Source of the DNA: Hahella sp. KA22 | GTDB lineage: Bacteria; Pseudomonadota; Gammaproteobacteria; Pseudomonadales; Oleiphilaceae | Direction of reading: 5' to 3' | Assembly: GCF_004135205.1 (NCBI RefSeq) | Contig: NZ_CP035490.1 | Coordinates: 5,571,501-5,635,500 of the forward strand | DNA length: 64,000 nt | In this document: piece after piece, positions 38,260-45,617 of the stretch | Layout of the letters: each line of letters starts with the position of its first letter | How positions within the stretch are numbered: the first letter of the stretch is position 1 | Translations under genes and position numbers: made by a program | Notes under the pieces: generated by a model | What the model was told of the DNA's origin: nothing | The model's database searches: none | Seen by the model: the letters and a program-made list of their open reading frames with translations, nothing else

Positions 38260-40686
38260 CTAAGAGCGTTTGCGGCGTCCTTTTTTTTGCGGTTTGCGCA
38301 AAGGACCACTCGCCTCGGAACGCTTGCCTCCTTTGGCGCCTTTTGCAGGCTGTCCGCCACCCGCTTTCTTTTCCTTTTTCCACTCTTCATTCCATTGCGC
38401 CAGAATTTCCTTGCGCTTGTTCTTTTTACCCGACGCCGAGCGTTTGGGCTCGCCAATCATTTCCAAATCGATCTTACGATCTTCGAGTCCGACTCGGACC
38501 ACTTGCACCCTCACCGCATCGCCCAGGCGATGCGTAACGCCCGTGCGCTCTCCGACAAGACGATGCTTCACCGCGTCGAATTGATAATAGTCGCTCTTCA
38601 GCGAGGAAACATGGACAAGCCCTTCCACATATAAATCTTTAAGCTCGACGAAAAGTCCGAACGCGGTGACAGCCGCCACAATACCATCAAACTTCTCGCC
38701 CACATGTTGAGTCAGGTACTCGCACTTGAGCCAGCTCATCACGTCGCGAGTGGCCTCATCCGCGCGGCGCTCAGTCATCGAGCATTGCTCTCCAAGAACA
38801 AGTAGCGCCTGCATGTCATAGTTATAACGCGCGCTTTTAGGTAAGGCTGGCGCGCCCTCTACCCGCTGCACATTCTTGCAGGGCCGTTCACTTCGAATCA
38901 GATCCCTGATCGCTCTGTGCACCAGCAAGTCCGGAAAGCGACGAATCGGCGAAGTAAAATGCGTATACGCCTCATACCCCAAACCAAAGTGACCCTTGTT
39001 CTCCGGCTGATATACCGCCTGACTCAACGAACGCAACATGACAGTCTGCAGTGTGGCGCTATCAGGCCGGCCACGGATAATCTCCGTCAACGCCTGATAG
39101 TCTGACGGCTTCGGATTGGAGCCGCCCCCAAGACTTAAACTTAACTCACCAAGAAACGCGCGCAAATTCTCCAGTCGCTCCGCCGTAGGCCCTTCGTGCA
39201 CGCGAAATAGAGAAGGTATTTCGTATTTTTCTAACAGTTTCGCCGTCGCCACATTGGCGCACAGCATGCATTCTTCTATGAGTTTGTGGGCGTCATTGCG
39301 CACTACAGGTACGATCTTATCGATCTTGCGGTCCGAATCGAAAAGAATACGGGTTTCAACGGTTTCGAAATCAATGGCGCCGCGCTCTTCCCGGGCCAAC
39401 CTCAATGCCATATACAACTTATGTAGCTCGCGAATATGCGGCGCCAGATCAGCATATCTTTCCGCAAAGGCTTTCCCCTCGGCAGACTCAGGGTCATCAA
39501 TGTAGGCGCCCACCTTCGTGTAGGTCAGCCGCGCCTTGGAAAGCATCAGCCCTTCATAAAACTTATAGCCGCTCAGCTTCCCCTTCTGGCTAATGGTCAT
39601 TTCACAGACCATACACAAACGCTCGACATCAGGATTGAGCGAGCACAGCCCATTGGATAGCACCTCGGGCAACATGGGGACCACGCGATTAGGGAAGTAA
39701 ACTGAGTTCCCGCGCTGAAAGGCTTCTTTGTCCAACGCCGTCTGTGGTTTCACGTAGTGAGAAACATCAGCAATCGCCACATACAAACGCCAGCCGCCAG
39801 ACTTCTTCGCCTCACAATAGACCGCATCATCAAAATCCCGCGCATCCTCGCCATCAATTGTCACTAATGGCAGATGTCGAATGTCGACACGGTGCGCTTT
39901 ATCGCGCGCACTCAATTTGGACTTGAACTTGGCGGCCTCCGCATCGACCTCTTCAGGCCAGCGGAATGGAATGGAGTAAGTGCGCAGAGCGACATCGATT
40001 TCCATACCCGGCGCCATGTGCTCACCCAGCACCTCTTTAACATGCCCCATGGGATTAACGCGGACATCGGGCTGACGCACAATCTCCAATGTCACATATT
40101 GTCCGTGCTTAGCGCCATTGAGAGCATGTTCCGGCACCAGGATGTCCTGAGTAATACGAGGATTGTCTGGAACAACGAAAGCGACCCCGCTCTCCATATA
40201 TATGCGTCCTACGGCTTCGAATGTTCGCCGTTCGACCACTTCAACGATCACGCCTTCACGCTTACCTTTAAATTCGCGGCCTTCTTCGCGCACCAACACA
40301 ATATCGCCATCAAAGACCCGCTTCATCTGACGTGACGACAGGTACAAATCCGAGCCGCCCTCTTCAGGAATAACAAAGCCGTAGCCATCTTTGTGTCCCT
40401 GCACCCGACCGCGAATCAGATTCATCTTCTTTGGTAGGCCATAGGCTCCCCTGCGATTGCACACCAGCTGCCCATCCCGACACATGGCGATCAATCGACG
40501 ACGCAAACCTTCATAGGGCTCAGGCTGCACCACATTAAAAGAGGAAGCTATTTCTTCAATAGTTGCGGGAGCGCCGCGCTCTTCAAGAAAGGCAAGAATA
40601 AATTCGCGACTCGCGGTAGGGTGTTCATAACGGGCGGCTTCGCGCTCCGCAAAGGGATCCAAACTACTCTTTTTCTTTTTTCCCAT
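38260..40686 (-). CDS. rnr: ribonuclease R
   Basis: An 808-residue processive 3'-5' exoribonuclease that can degrade structured RNA. An HTH-like N-terminal region (ASREFILAFLEERGAPATIEEIA) is followed by two cold-shock domains, then the RNB domain with the catalytic aspartates in DIRHLPLVTIDGEDARDFDD, then an S1 domain (GIVAAVTAFGLFVELKDLYV). A long lysine/arginine-rich tail ends in KKGRRKRS. Length is close to E. coli RNase R (813). It is the upstream partner of rlmB. Confidence 0.97.
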   Translation of the reverse strand: MGKKKKSSLDPFAEREAARYEHPTASREFILAFLEERGAPATIEEIASSFNVVQPEPYEGLRRRLIAMCRDGQLVCNRRGAYGLPKKMNLIRGRVQGHKDGYGFVIPEEGGSDLYLSSRQMKRVFDGDIVLVREEGREFKGKREGVIVEVVERRTFEAVGRIYMESGVAFVVPDNPRITQDILVPEHALNGAKHGQYVTLEIVRQPDVRVNPMGHVKEVLGEHMAPGMEIDVALRTYSIPFRWPEEVDAEAAKFKSKLSARDKAHRVDIRHLPLVTIDGEDARDFDDAVYCEAKKSGGWRLYVAIADVSHYVKPQTALDKEAFQRGNSVYFPNRVVPMLPEVLSNGLCSLNPDVERLCMVCEMTISQKGKLSGYKFYEGLMLSKARLTYTKVGAYIDDPESAEGKAFAERYADLAPHIRELHKLYMALRLAREERGAIDFETVETRILFDSDRKIDKIVPVVRNDAHKLIEECMLCANVATAKLLEKYEIPSLFRVHEGPTAERLENLRAFLGELSLSLGGGSNPKPSDYQALTEIIRGRPDSATLQTVMLRSLSQAVYQPENKGHFGLGYEAYTHFTSPIRRFPDLLVHRAIRDLIRSERPCKNVQRVEGAPALPKSARYNYDMQALLVLGEQCSMTERRADEATRDVMSWLKCEYLTQHVGEKFDGIVAAVTAFGLFVELKDLYVEGLVHVSSLKSDYYQFDAVKHRLVGERTGVTHRLGDAVRVQVVRVGLEDRKIDLEMIGEPKRSASGKKNKRKEILAQWNEEWKKEKKAGGGQPAKGAKGGKRSEASGPLRKPQKKGRRKRS

Positions 40687-40924
40687 TAAAAGGACCTTAA
40701 ATCTACAAAATTCATCAACATAGCGGGACCTGCGACCGATATGGTTGGTTTTCCGTCACATTAACATAATTCCCGCATATAAAAACCATTCGCAGATGCG
40801 CCCGACCCATGTATAAATTTAGAACAACTTAAGGGTTCAGAGCACCTTAACGCCTGCTTTTTATTCAACTTTTTCAAATTGGGCGCGGTTTTAAAAAAAG
40901 TTAAAACCCAACTCAAAAAAAGCG

Positions 40925-40953
40925 TTGACAAAGATCCAGGCGACGCGTAAAGT
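40925..40953 (+). promoter_or_regulatory. promoter of tRNA-Leu
   Basis: Perfect TTGACA at 40925-40930, a 17-bp spacer and TAAAGT at 40948-40953, with a GC-rich discriminator (TCGCGCC) as is common for stringently controlled RNA promoters. The tRNA begins at 40971. Confidence 0.8.
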
Positions 40954-40970
40954 TCGCGCCATCCTGAAGT

Positions 40971-41057
40971 GCCGAGGTGGTGAAATTGGTAGACACGCTA
41001 GCTTCAGGTGCTAGTGGGGGCAACCCCGTGGAGGTTCAAGTCCTCTCCTCGGCACCA
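40971..41057 (+). tRNA. tRNA-Leu (CAG)
   Basis: A class II tRNA of 87 bases with acceptor GCCGAGG/CCTCGGC, the anticodon loop around TTCAGGT (anticodon CAG), a long variable arm (GGGGGCAACCCC), T-arm GAGGTTCAAGTCCTC and encoded CCA. Closely resembles E. coli tRNA-Leu(CAG). Confidence 0.96.
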
Positions 41058-41108
41058 TTTAATTTAAGGATAAAGACAGCAAAGAGTTGAACTTCAACTC
41101 TGACAAAT

Positions 41109-41132
41109 AAGCGCATAAGGCGCTTTTTTTGT
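41109..41132 (+). terminator. intrinsic terminator of tRNA-Leu
   Basis: AAGCGC/GCGCTT stem with a five-base loop, followed by TTTTTG, about 50 bp after the tRNA. Confidence 0.8.
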
Positions 41133-41399
41133 TTCTGGTTTCAGATAGAAGCCCCCCTCCGACGACAGAAAGCATCCAATCAAAACACCTCAAGAATTTA
41201 GCCAACGCCAATAAATTCAACCATCAGTCGCCAAGCTATAAACCGTTAGCCTGAGATTCAAGCTCTAACAAACTTATCAACGCCAGCACTTTTTCGCTGT
41301 TCACTCCTCAGTGGATCATTCAGGTCGAGCTTTTAGAATTGAGCAGCACACACAGACTCTTAGGAGACCAAAACGTTATTCAGCAATGAGAGGAAGTTT
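41133..41399. other. intergenic region between two convergent RNA transcription units
   Basis: No gene is recognised in these 267 bp. They lie between the terminator of tRNA-Leu and the 3' end of the minus-strand tRNA cluster. The repeat CCAAAAC (41368-41374) with GTTTTGG (41396-41402) would let the tRNA-Glu trailer pair with its own CCA end. I see no clear minus-strand terminator, so the cluster transcript may extend through here. Confidence 0.5.
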
Positions 41400-41474
41400 T
41401 GGTGCGCCAGGACGGAGTCGAACCGACATTACAAGGTTGAAAACCTTGCGTCCTCACCATTAGACGACTGGCGC
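41400..41474 (-). tRNA. tRNA-Glu (TTC) with a T-stem mismatch, third gene of the rtcR-divergent cluster
   Basis: Minus-strand cloverleaf: acceptor GCGCCAG/CTGGCGC, D-stem GTCT/GGAC, perfect anticodon stem CAAGG/CCTTG around loop TTTTCAA (anticodon TTC), four-base variable loop, encoded CCA. Several GluRS identity elements are kept (U11-A24, U13-G22 and a short variable loop). The T-stem GTCGG/CCGTC contains a U50-U64 mismatch, unusual for a housekeeping tRNA. It lies 25 bp after tRNA-Cys. Confidence 0.88.
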
Positions 41475-41499
41475 AATGGGAAAGTGGATATTTATGAAC

Positions 41500-41574
41500 T
41501 GGAGAGGTCGGCGGGATTTGAACCCGCGATCGTCAGTTTTGCAGACTGATGCATTACCGCTCTGCCACGACCTC
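41500..41574 (-). tRNA. tRNA-Cys (GCA), second gene of the rtcR-divergent cluster
   Basis: Minus-strand cloverleaf: acceptor GAGGTCG/CGACCTC, anticodon stem TCAGT/ACTGA around loop CTGCAAA (anticodon GCA), T-arm GCGGGTTCAAATCCCGC, discriminator U73 (a cysteine identity element) and encoded CCA. All stems are intact, so it should be chargeable. It begins only 5 bp after the CAT tRNA. Confidence 0.93.
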
Positions 41575-41579
41575 TTTTT

Positions 41580-41656
41580 TGATGCCGCCTGTCGGACTCG
41601 AACCGACAACCTATGGCTTATGAAGCCAGTGCTCTAACCGATTAAGCTAAGGCGGC
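41580..41656 (-). tRNA. tRNA (CAT; Met or Ile2), first gene of the rtcR-divergent cluster
   Basis: Minus-strand cloverleaf: acceptor GCCGCCT/AGGCGGC, D-arm GCTTAATCGGTTAGAGC, anticodon loop TTCATAA (anticodon CAT), T-arm GTCGGTTCGAGTCCGAC. The 27-43 pair of the anticodon stem is a C-U mismatch. The encoded 3' end reads A-TCA rather than A-CCA, so a mature CCA needs tRNA nucleotidyltransferase. The acceptor and D-arm resemble tRNA-Ile2 about as much as elongator tRNA-Met, so the identity is open. Confidence 0.9.
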
Positions 41657-41729
41657 GTAAAGCGGCTCTCTTTCTCAGACGAGCCAGATTCTGAAGGTAT
41701 GGCTGCCAGCCAGGATCTGTAGTTGTTAT

Positions 41730-41746
41730 AGCGAGCGCCGTGCCAA
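41730..41746 (-). promoter_or_regulatory. sigma-54 promoter driving the tRNA cluster
   Basis: On the minus strand the sequence TTGGCACGGCGCTCGCT matches the sigma-54 consensus TTGGCACG-N4-TTGCT with one mismatch and has the exact GG-N10-GC spacing. The predicted start is near 41719, giving a 63-nt leader before the first tRNA. A TATAAC hexamer adjoins it but has no -35 at normal distance. Confidence 0.8.
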
Positions 41747-41784
41747 CTTATTCCCGCCACGCCAAAAATAAAACTAAACCTCTG

Positions 41785-41804
41785 TTTTATAAAGACTTAT
41801 AAAA
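41785..41804. promoter_or_regulatory. candidate RtcR upstream activating sequence
   Basis: The perfect inverted repeat TTTTATAA-AGAC-TTATAAAA is centred near 41794.5, about 76 bp upstream of the predicted sigma-54 start, a normal distance for an enhancer-binding protein. It also lies 100 bp upstream of rtcR, so it could serve autoregulation. Assignment to RtcR is inferred from position and symmetry. Confidence 0.5.
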
Positions 41805-41904
41805 TTATCGAGTAGAAAATACTGTATTGGACGTAGCTTATACGCGCCGCAATAAATATCATGCCGGATATCAAAATATTGCCTTGGATACGTCCCAAAT
41901 TTCG

Positions 41905-43539
41905 ATGAACAGCAAAAATATCGTCCTATCCATTCTTGGCACAACTTTGGATGTCGTGTCCAAGCGTCGCGGTAAGTTTGAGAAGCGCTGGGAGCGCTGG
42001 AGGCCGAATGTCTCTATCGCACAACGCCCCGAGCATTTTCCGGTGGATGAGCTGCACTTACTCAGCTCACGTAAAGATTTGGCGCTTGCTGAAGAAGTCG
42101 CGGAGGACATCAAAGTCGTCAGCCCGGATACGCAAGTCGTCATCCATGAAGTGAACTTCTCCTCCCCATGGGAATTAGAAGTCACCTATCTGCAGTTACG
42201 AGACTTTCTTTCCGACTTCAGGTTTGACCCCAGCGCCAATTCTTTCTTCCACATCACCACCGGATCACATATTCAGCAGATCGTTATATTCCTATTGCAC
42301 GAATCACGTATTTTCCCCGGCAAACTGTTGCAAACAGCGCCGCCAAAGGAAGGTGCGAGCGAACCGGGACACCAAATCATTGATTTGGACCTTTCCAGGT
42401 ACGATGCAATTGCGGAGCGCTTTCGCAAAGATCACCTTGAGGGTGAAGATTTTCTGAAGTCCGGCATTCAGACCCGCAACCCGGACTTCAACCGGATGAT
42501 TCAGCAAATCGAACTGGTCGCCCAGCGCTCTATCGCACCTATGTTGATTACCGGTCCGACTGGCGCTGGTAAATCTCACATTGCTCGCCGCATCTATGAG
42601 CTGAAGAAGAAACGCAATCTGGTGACTGGCGATTTTGTGGAAACCAATTGCGCCACACTGGTAGGCGACAACGCCATGTCCACCTTATTCGGCCATAAGA
42701 AAGGCGCATTTACCGGGGCCTTGGATAAGCGGGACGGCTTATTAAAGCGCGCGGACAAAGGCATGGTGTTTCTTGATGAAGTGGGCGAGCTGGGCCTGGA
42801 TGAACAGGCCATGCTGTTACGCGCCATCGAAGACAAATGCTTTCTGCCCATGGGCGCTGACCTGGAGGAGAAAAGCGACTTTCAGCTGATCGCCGGCACT
42901 AATAAAGACCTGCGCAAGGAAGTCAGGGAAGGACGCTTCAGAGAAGATCTTTTTGCGCGCATCAATTTGTGGACTTACCGCCTCCCCGGACTGGCGGAGC
43001 GAAAACAGGACGTCGAGCCCAACATCGAATACGAACTAGATCGCTTTGAGCGCAACCATGGCGAGAGAGTGACGTTCAACAAAGAAGCCCGCGCCCGCTA
43101 TCTTGAGTTCGCACTGTCTCCCGAAGCGCTTTGGCCCGCCAACTTCCGCGACCTCAACGCCAGTATCGTGCGCATGGCGACTCTGGCGGACAAAGGGCGC
43201 ATCAAGACGGAACATGTGGATGAAGAGTTACAGCGACTGCGTTATCTGTGGTCGCATGCCGAGTCGCCGGCGATGGTGAGCAGCTTATCGCTGGATGATT
43301 TTCTGGCACAATATCTCGACCTCGAACAGCTTGAGCACGTTGATTATATTGAGAAAGTGCAACTGAAAGCCGTCATCGAAGTGTGCAGAAACTGTCGGGA
43401 CGGCGCGGAGGCGGGACGCACTATTTATAATGCCTCCCGCCTCCGCAAAAAACAGACGAACGATTCCCATCGGTTGCGTCAATATCTAGCCAAATACGGC
43501 CTTCACTTTGACAGCATCAGGCAGGTCAACTCAGTCTGA
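41905..43539 (+). CDS. rtcR: RtcR-family sigma-54-dependent RNA-damage regulator (CARF + AAA+)
   Basis: A 544-residue enhancer-binding protein that matches E. coli RtcR along its length. The N-terminal CARF sensor (about 1-180) has VLSILGTTLDVV and FHITTGSHIQQI. The AAA+ domain carries Walker A GPTGAGKSH, the sigma-54 contact loop KKGAFTGALDKRDG, Walker B MVFLDEVGELG and an arginine-finger region REDLFARINLW. The C terminus has the RtcR-type DNA-binding region with GRTIYNASRLRKKQTNDSHRLRQYL. I start at ATG 41905, which aligns with the E. coli start; the TTG at 41827 only extends into the promoter. E. coli RtcR activates rtcBA after RNA damage; here the divergent unit is three tRNAs and no rtcA or rtcB is present. 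Confidence 0.95.
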   Translation: MNSKNIVLSILGTTLDVVSKRRGKFEKRWERWRPNVSIAQRPEHFPVDELHLLSSRKDLALAEEVAEDIKVVSPDTQVVIHEVNFSSPWELEVTYLQLRDFLSDFRFDPSANSFFHITTGSHIQQIVIFLLHESRIFPGKLLQTAPPKEGASEPGHQIIDLDLSRYDAIAERFRKDHLEGEDFLKSGIQTRNPDFNRMIQQIELVAQRSIAPMLITGPTGAGKSHIARRIYELKKKRNLVTGDFVETNCATLVGDNAMSTLFGHKKGAFTGALDKRDGLLKRADKGMVFLDEVGELGLDEQAMLLRAIEDKCFLPMGADLEEKSDFQLIAGTNKDLRKEVREGRFREDLFARINLWTYRLPGLAERKQDVEPNIEYELDRFERNHGERVTFNKEARARYLEFALSPEALWPANFRDLNASIVRMATLADKGRIKTEHVDEELQRLRYLWSHAESPAMVSSLSLDDFLAQYLDLEQLEHVDYIEKVQLKAVIEVCRNCRDGAEAGRTIYNASRLRKKQTNDSHRLRQYLAKYGLHFDSIRQVNSV

Positions 43540-43555
43540 ATAGAAATAGCGGCAG

Positions 43556-45241
43556 CTAGGGTTTACGCCAACTGGCGGTGACGCTGACGCCGCGATAGCT
43601 ATGGCGTCCGCGCAACCCGATAAACCACACGCCGGGTTCGGGATTGGGAAACACGCATTGCTCTTCATTGCCGTCTATGAAAGGGCGGCAATCATATTTA
43701 TTCGGTGTGGGGCGTACATCGTCAGCGACATAGAGATCCACATCGCCAGTCCCGCCGAATGTCCTGATCACCATTTCAATGGCCCCGCGCGGCGCCTCAA
43801 AGCGATAGTAGTCCCATGCGTTTTCCTCCCCTTGCAGATTCTCCAGCCTTAACACGCCCCGCGCCGGCAGCGGCAGGTCGCCATTCAGCGCGGCCAGCGC
43901 TCGCGTAGCGTCAGCGATGCCGGCGCCGCATCCGCCATCACAATCTCCGGGCAATGGCCTCGCTCCCAGTTTTATAGCGCTTTCGATCCGTCCCGGCGTC
44001 GCTCCAGGGTCAGCTTCATACAAGAGAGCGGCTATCCCGGCCACATGGGGCGTCGCCATACTGGTGCCTTGATAGAATTGATAGGCCTCCTCCCCCGGCA
44101 CAGTCAGGCCGGTATTCCAAATGGACAACACCCCGTTGCTGAGTACATCAGTCTCGCCCCCCGGCGCAGAAACGTCGACTTTGCGACCGAAATTGGAGTA
44201 CCAGGCCCGCGCGCCCTCTCTGTTATTGGCGGCTACCGCGATCACGCCTTTGCAGTTCGCCGGTAAAAACTGGCGGACATCCGAATTGGCGTTGCCGGCG
44301 GCGACCACCACACTGACATTACGCTGGCGCGCCATATTGATCGCCGACTGCATGGTTCCACCACAACGCCCCTGCCCTGTCAGACTCATGTTGATAACCT
44401 TGGCGGGATGTAAATTCTCTGGCGCGCCATCCACAGGAGCCCCCGCCGCCCACACCAGAGCGTCCGCAATATCTGACAGATACCCACCACACTTGCCCAA
44501 TACGCGAACGGGCAATATGCGAGCATTAAACGCCACGCCCACAACGCCAATATGATTATTGGTGACAGCCCCGATCGTCCCAGCCACATGCGAACCGTGC
44601 CAGCTGGAATTCTCTGCTTCCGATCCGTCATAGCACTCATTTTGCGCCACCCAGTCCCCAGGATCGCTGGCGTCGGCGTCACGGCCATCGCCATCATTGG
44701 CGACAACGGGATCGCTGACAAAGTCGTACCCGGTGACGACATTGGCGTCCATATCCGAGTGGGCGACGATTCCCGTATCCAGAACCGCCGCCACGACACC
44801 TGAACCTGTCGCCAGGCTCCATGCAGCGGGCGCGTTGATGCCCGCCACTGCATCAAAATATCCCCATTGCTCGACATAACGCGGATCATCAGGAGCCACC
44901 GCCTTATGCAGTAATATGTCCTCTTCCACATCAAGGATGCTGGCGTCACTGAGTAAATCTTGTTTCAACTGCGCCAGCTCAGTCTGCGTCAGCCGGCGCT
45001 TTGCCTGATACAGGCGGCGAGCGCCAACAGCAAGGGGGCGTAGATAATCCATGCTTTGCAAAGCGTTGCGTGCGGAGGGAGAAATTAGAGAGAAGGAAGA
45101 AGAGAATCGAGGCGGCGAAGCATCGCCTACATAGTGAACAATAAGTCGTTGCGGTCGGAGAATGAAATCTTGCGCTAAAACACGCTCTCCCTGAAGTCCT
45201 GTCAATACTACTGCCGTCATCAACAACAAAGCTAATCTCAT
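43556..45241 (-). CDS. secreted subtilisin-like (S8) serine protease
   Basis: A 561-residue exported protease. Signal peptide MRLALLLMTAVVLTGLQG, then an inhibitor-like propeptide, then the catalytic domain with Asp in VAAVLDTGIVAHSD, His in SSWHGSHVAGTIGAV and Ser in QGTSMATPHVAGIAA. Cysteines are scattered through the catalytic domain. The last 110 residues form a PPC domain (GGTGDVDLYVADDV and a stretch with CVFPNPEPGVWFIGLRG), usually removed during maturation. I start at 45241, with AAGGA 9 bp upstream, because the longer frame to 45379 would bury the signal peptide. It converges on rtcR. Confidence 0.92.
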   Translation of the reverse strand: MRLALLLMTAVVLTGLQGERVLAQDFILRPQRLIVHYVGDASPPRFSSSFSLISPSARNALQSMDYLRPLAVGARRLYQAKRRLTQTELAQLKQDLLSDASILDVEEDILLHKAVAPDDPRYVEQWGYFDAVAGINAPAAWSLATGSGVVAAVLDTGIVAHSDMDANVVTGYDFVSDPVVANDGDGRDADASDPGDWVAQNECYDGSEAENSSWHGSHVAGTIGAVTNNHIGVVGVAFNARILPVRVLGKCGGYLSDIADALVWAAGAPVDGAPENLHPAKVINMSLTGQGRCGGTMQSAINMARQRNVSVVVAAGNANSDVRQFLPANCKGVIAVAANNREGARAWYSNFGRKVDVSAPGGETDVLSNGVLSIWNTGLTVPGEEAYQFYQGTSMATPHVAGIAALLYEADPGATPGRIESAIKLGARPLPGDCDGGCGAGIADATRALAALNGDLPLPARGVLRLENLQGEENAWDYYRFEAPRGAIEMVIRTFGGTGDVDLYVADDVRPTPNKYDCRPFIDGNEEQCVFPNPEPGVWFIGLRGRHSYRGVSVTASWRKP

Positions 45242-45617
45242 AACAATCATTCCTTGACTGAAGTTGCGTAAAGTACTGCTGTGAGCAGCCAGCGCTTCCC
45301 TACTTCCAAGGATGTACAGAAAATCCGACGCCCGGAAAAGCTGACAGTTCGTTGACTCTACGAAAAACTTATGACGCACTCAAGGCGACGCCTGAACGCT
45401 TCACTAGGACAGAAAATATAAGGAGCTGTTTTTACGCCAAATATTTCTTTATGACCTTAAAAAGGTGCGACTTATAACCGAAACAAAGCTGCCGATCACG
45501 ATAAATTATTAGAGATTAATTTTCCGTTACCTATAATCTTTCGCCTTTTTATAGTCCGCGCCCTGTATCTGTACAGAACGGGTTGGCTCTTAATCATTCG
45601 TGGAATACAGAAGTAAT

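Noticed and set aside
41400-41656. tRNA cluster as a prophage or integrative-element tRNA array
   Set aside because: No integrase, phage gene or direct repeat of a tRNA end is seen nearby; flanking genes are rtcR and the chromosomal tRNA-Leu.
41827-41904. TTG-initiated N-terminal extension of rtcR
   Set aside because: The 26 extra residues are not family-like and the ATG at 41905 aligns with the E. coli RtcR start.
41400-43539. CARF domain suggesting a type III CRISPR accessory regulator
   Set aside because: There is no repeat array or cas gene in the window, and the protein matches RtcR along its whole length including the GAFTGA loop.
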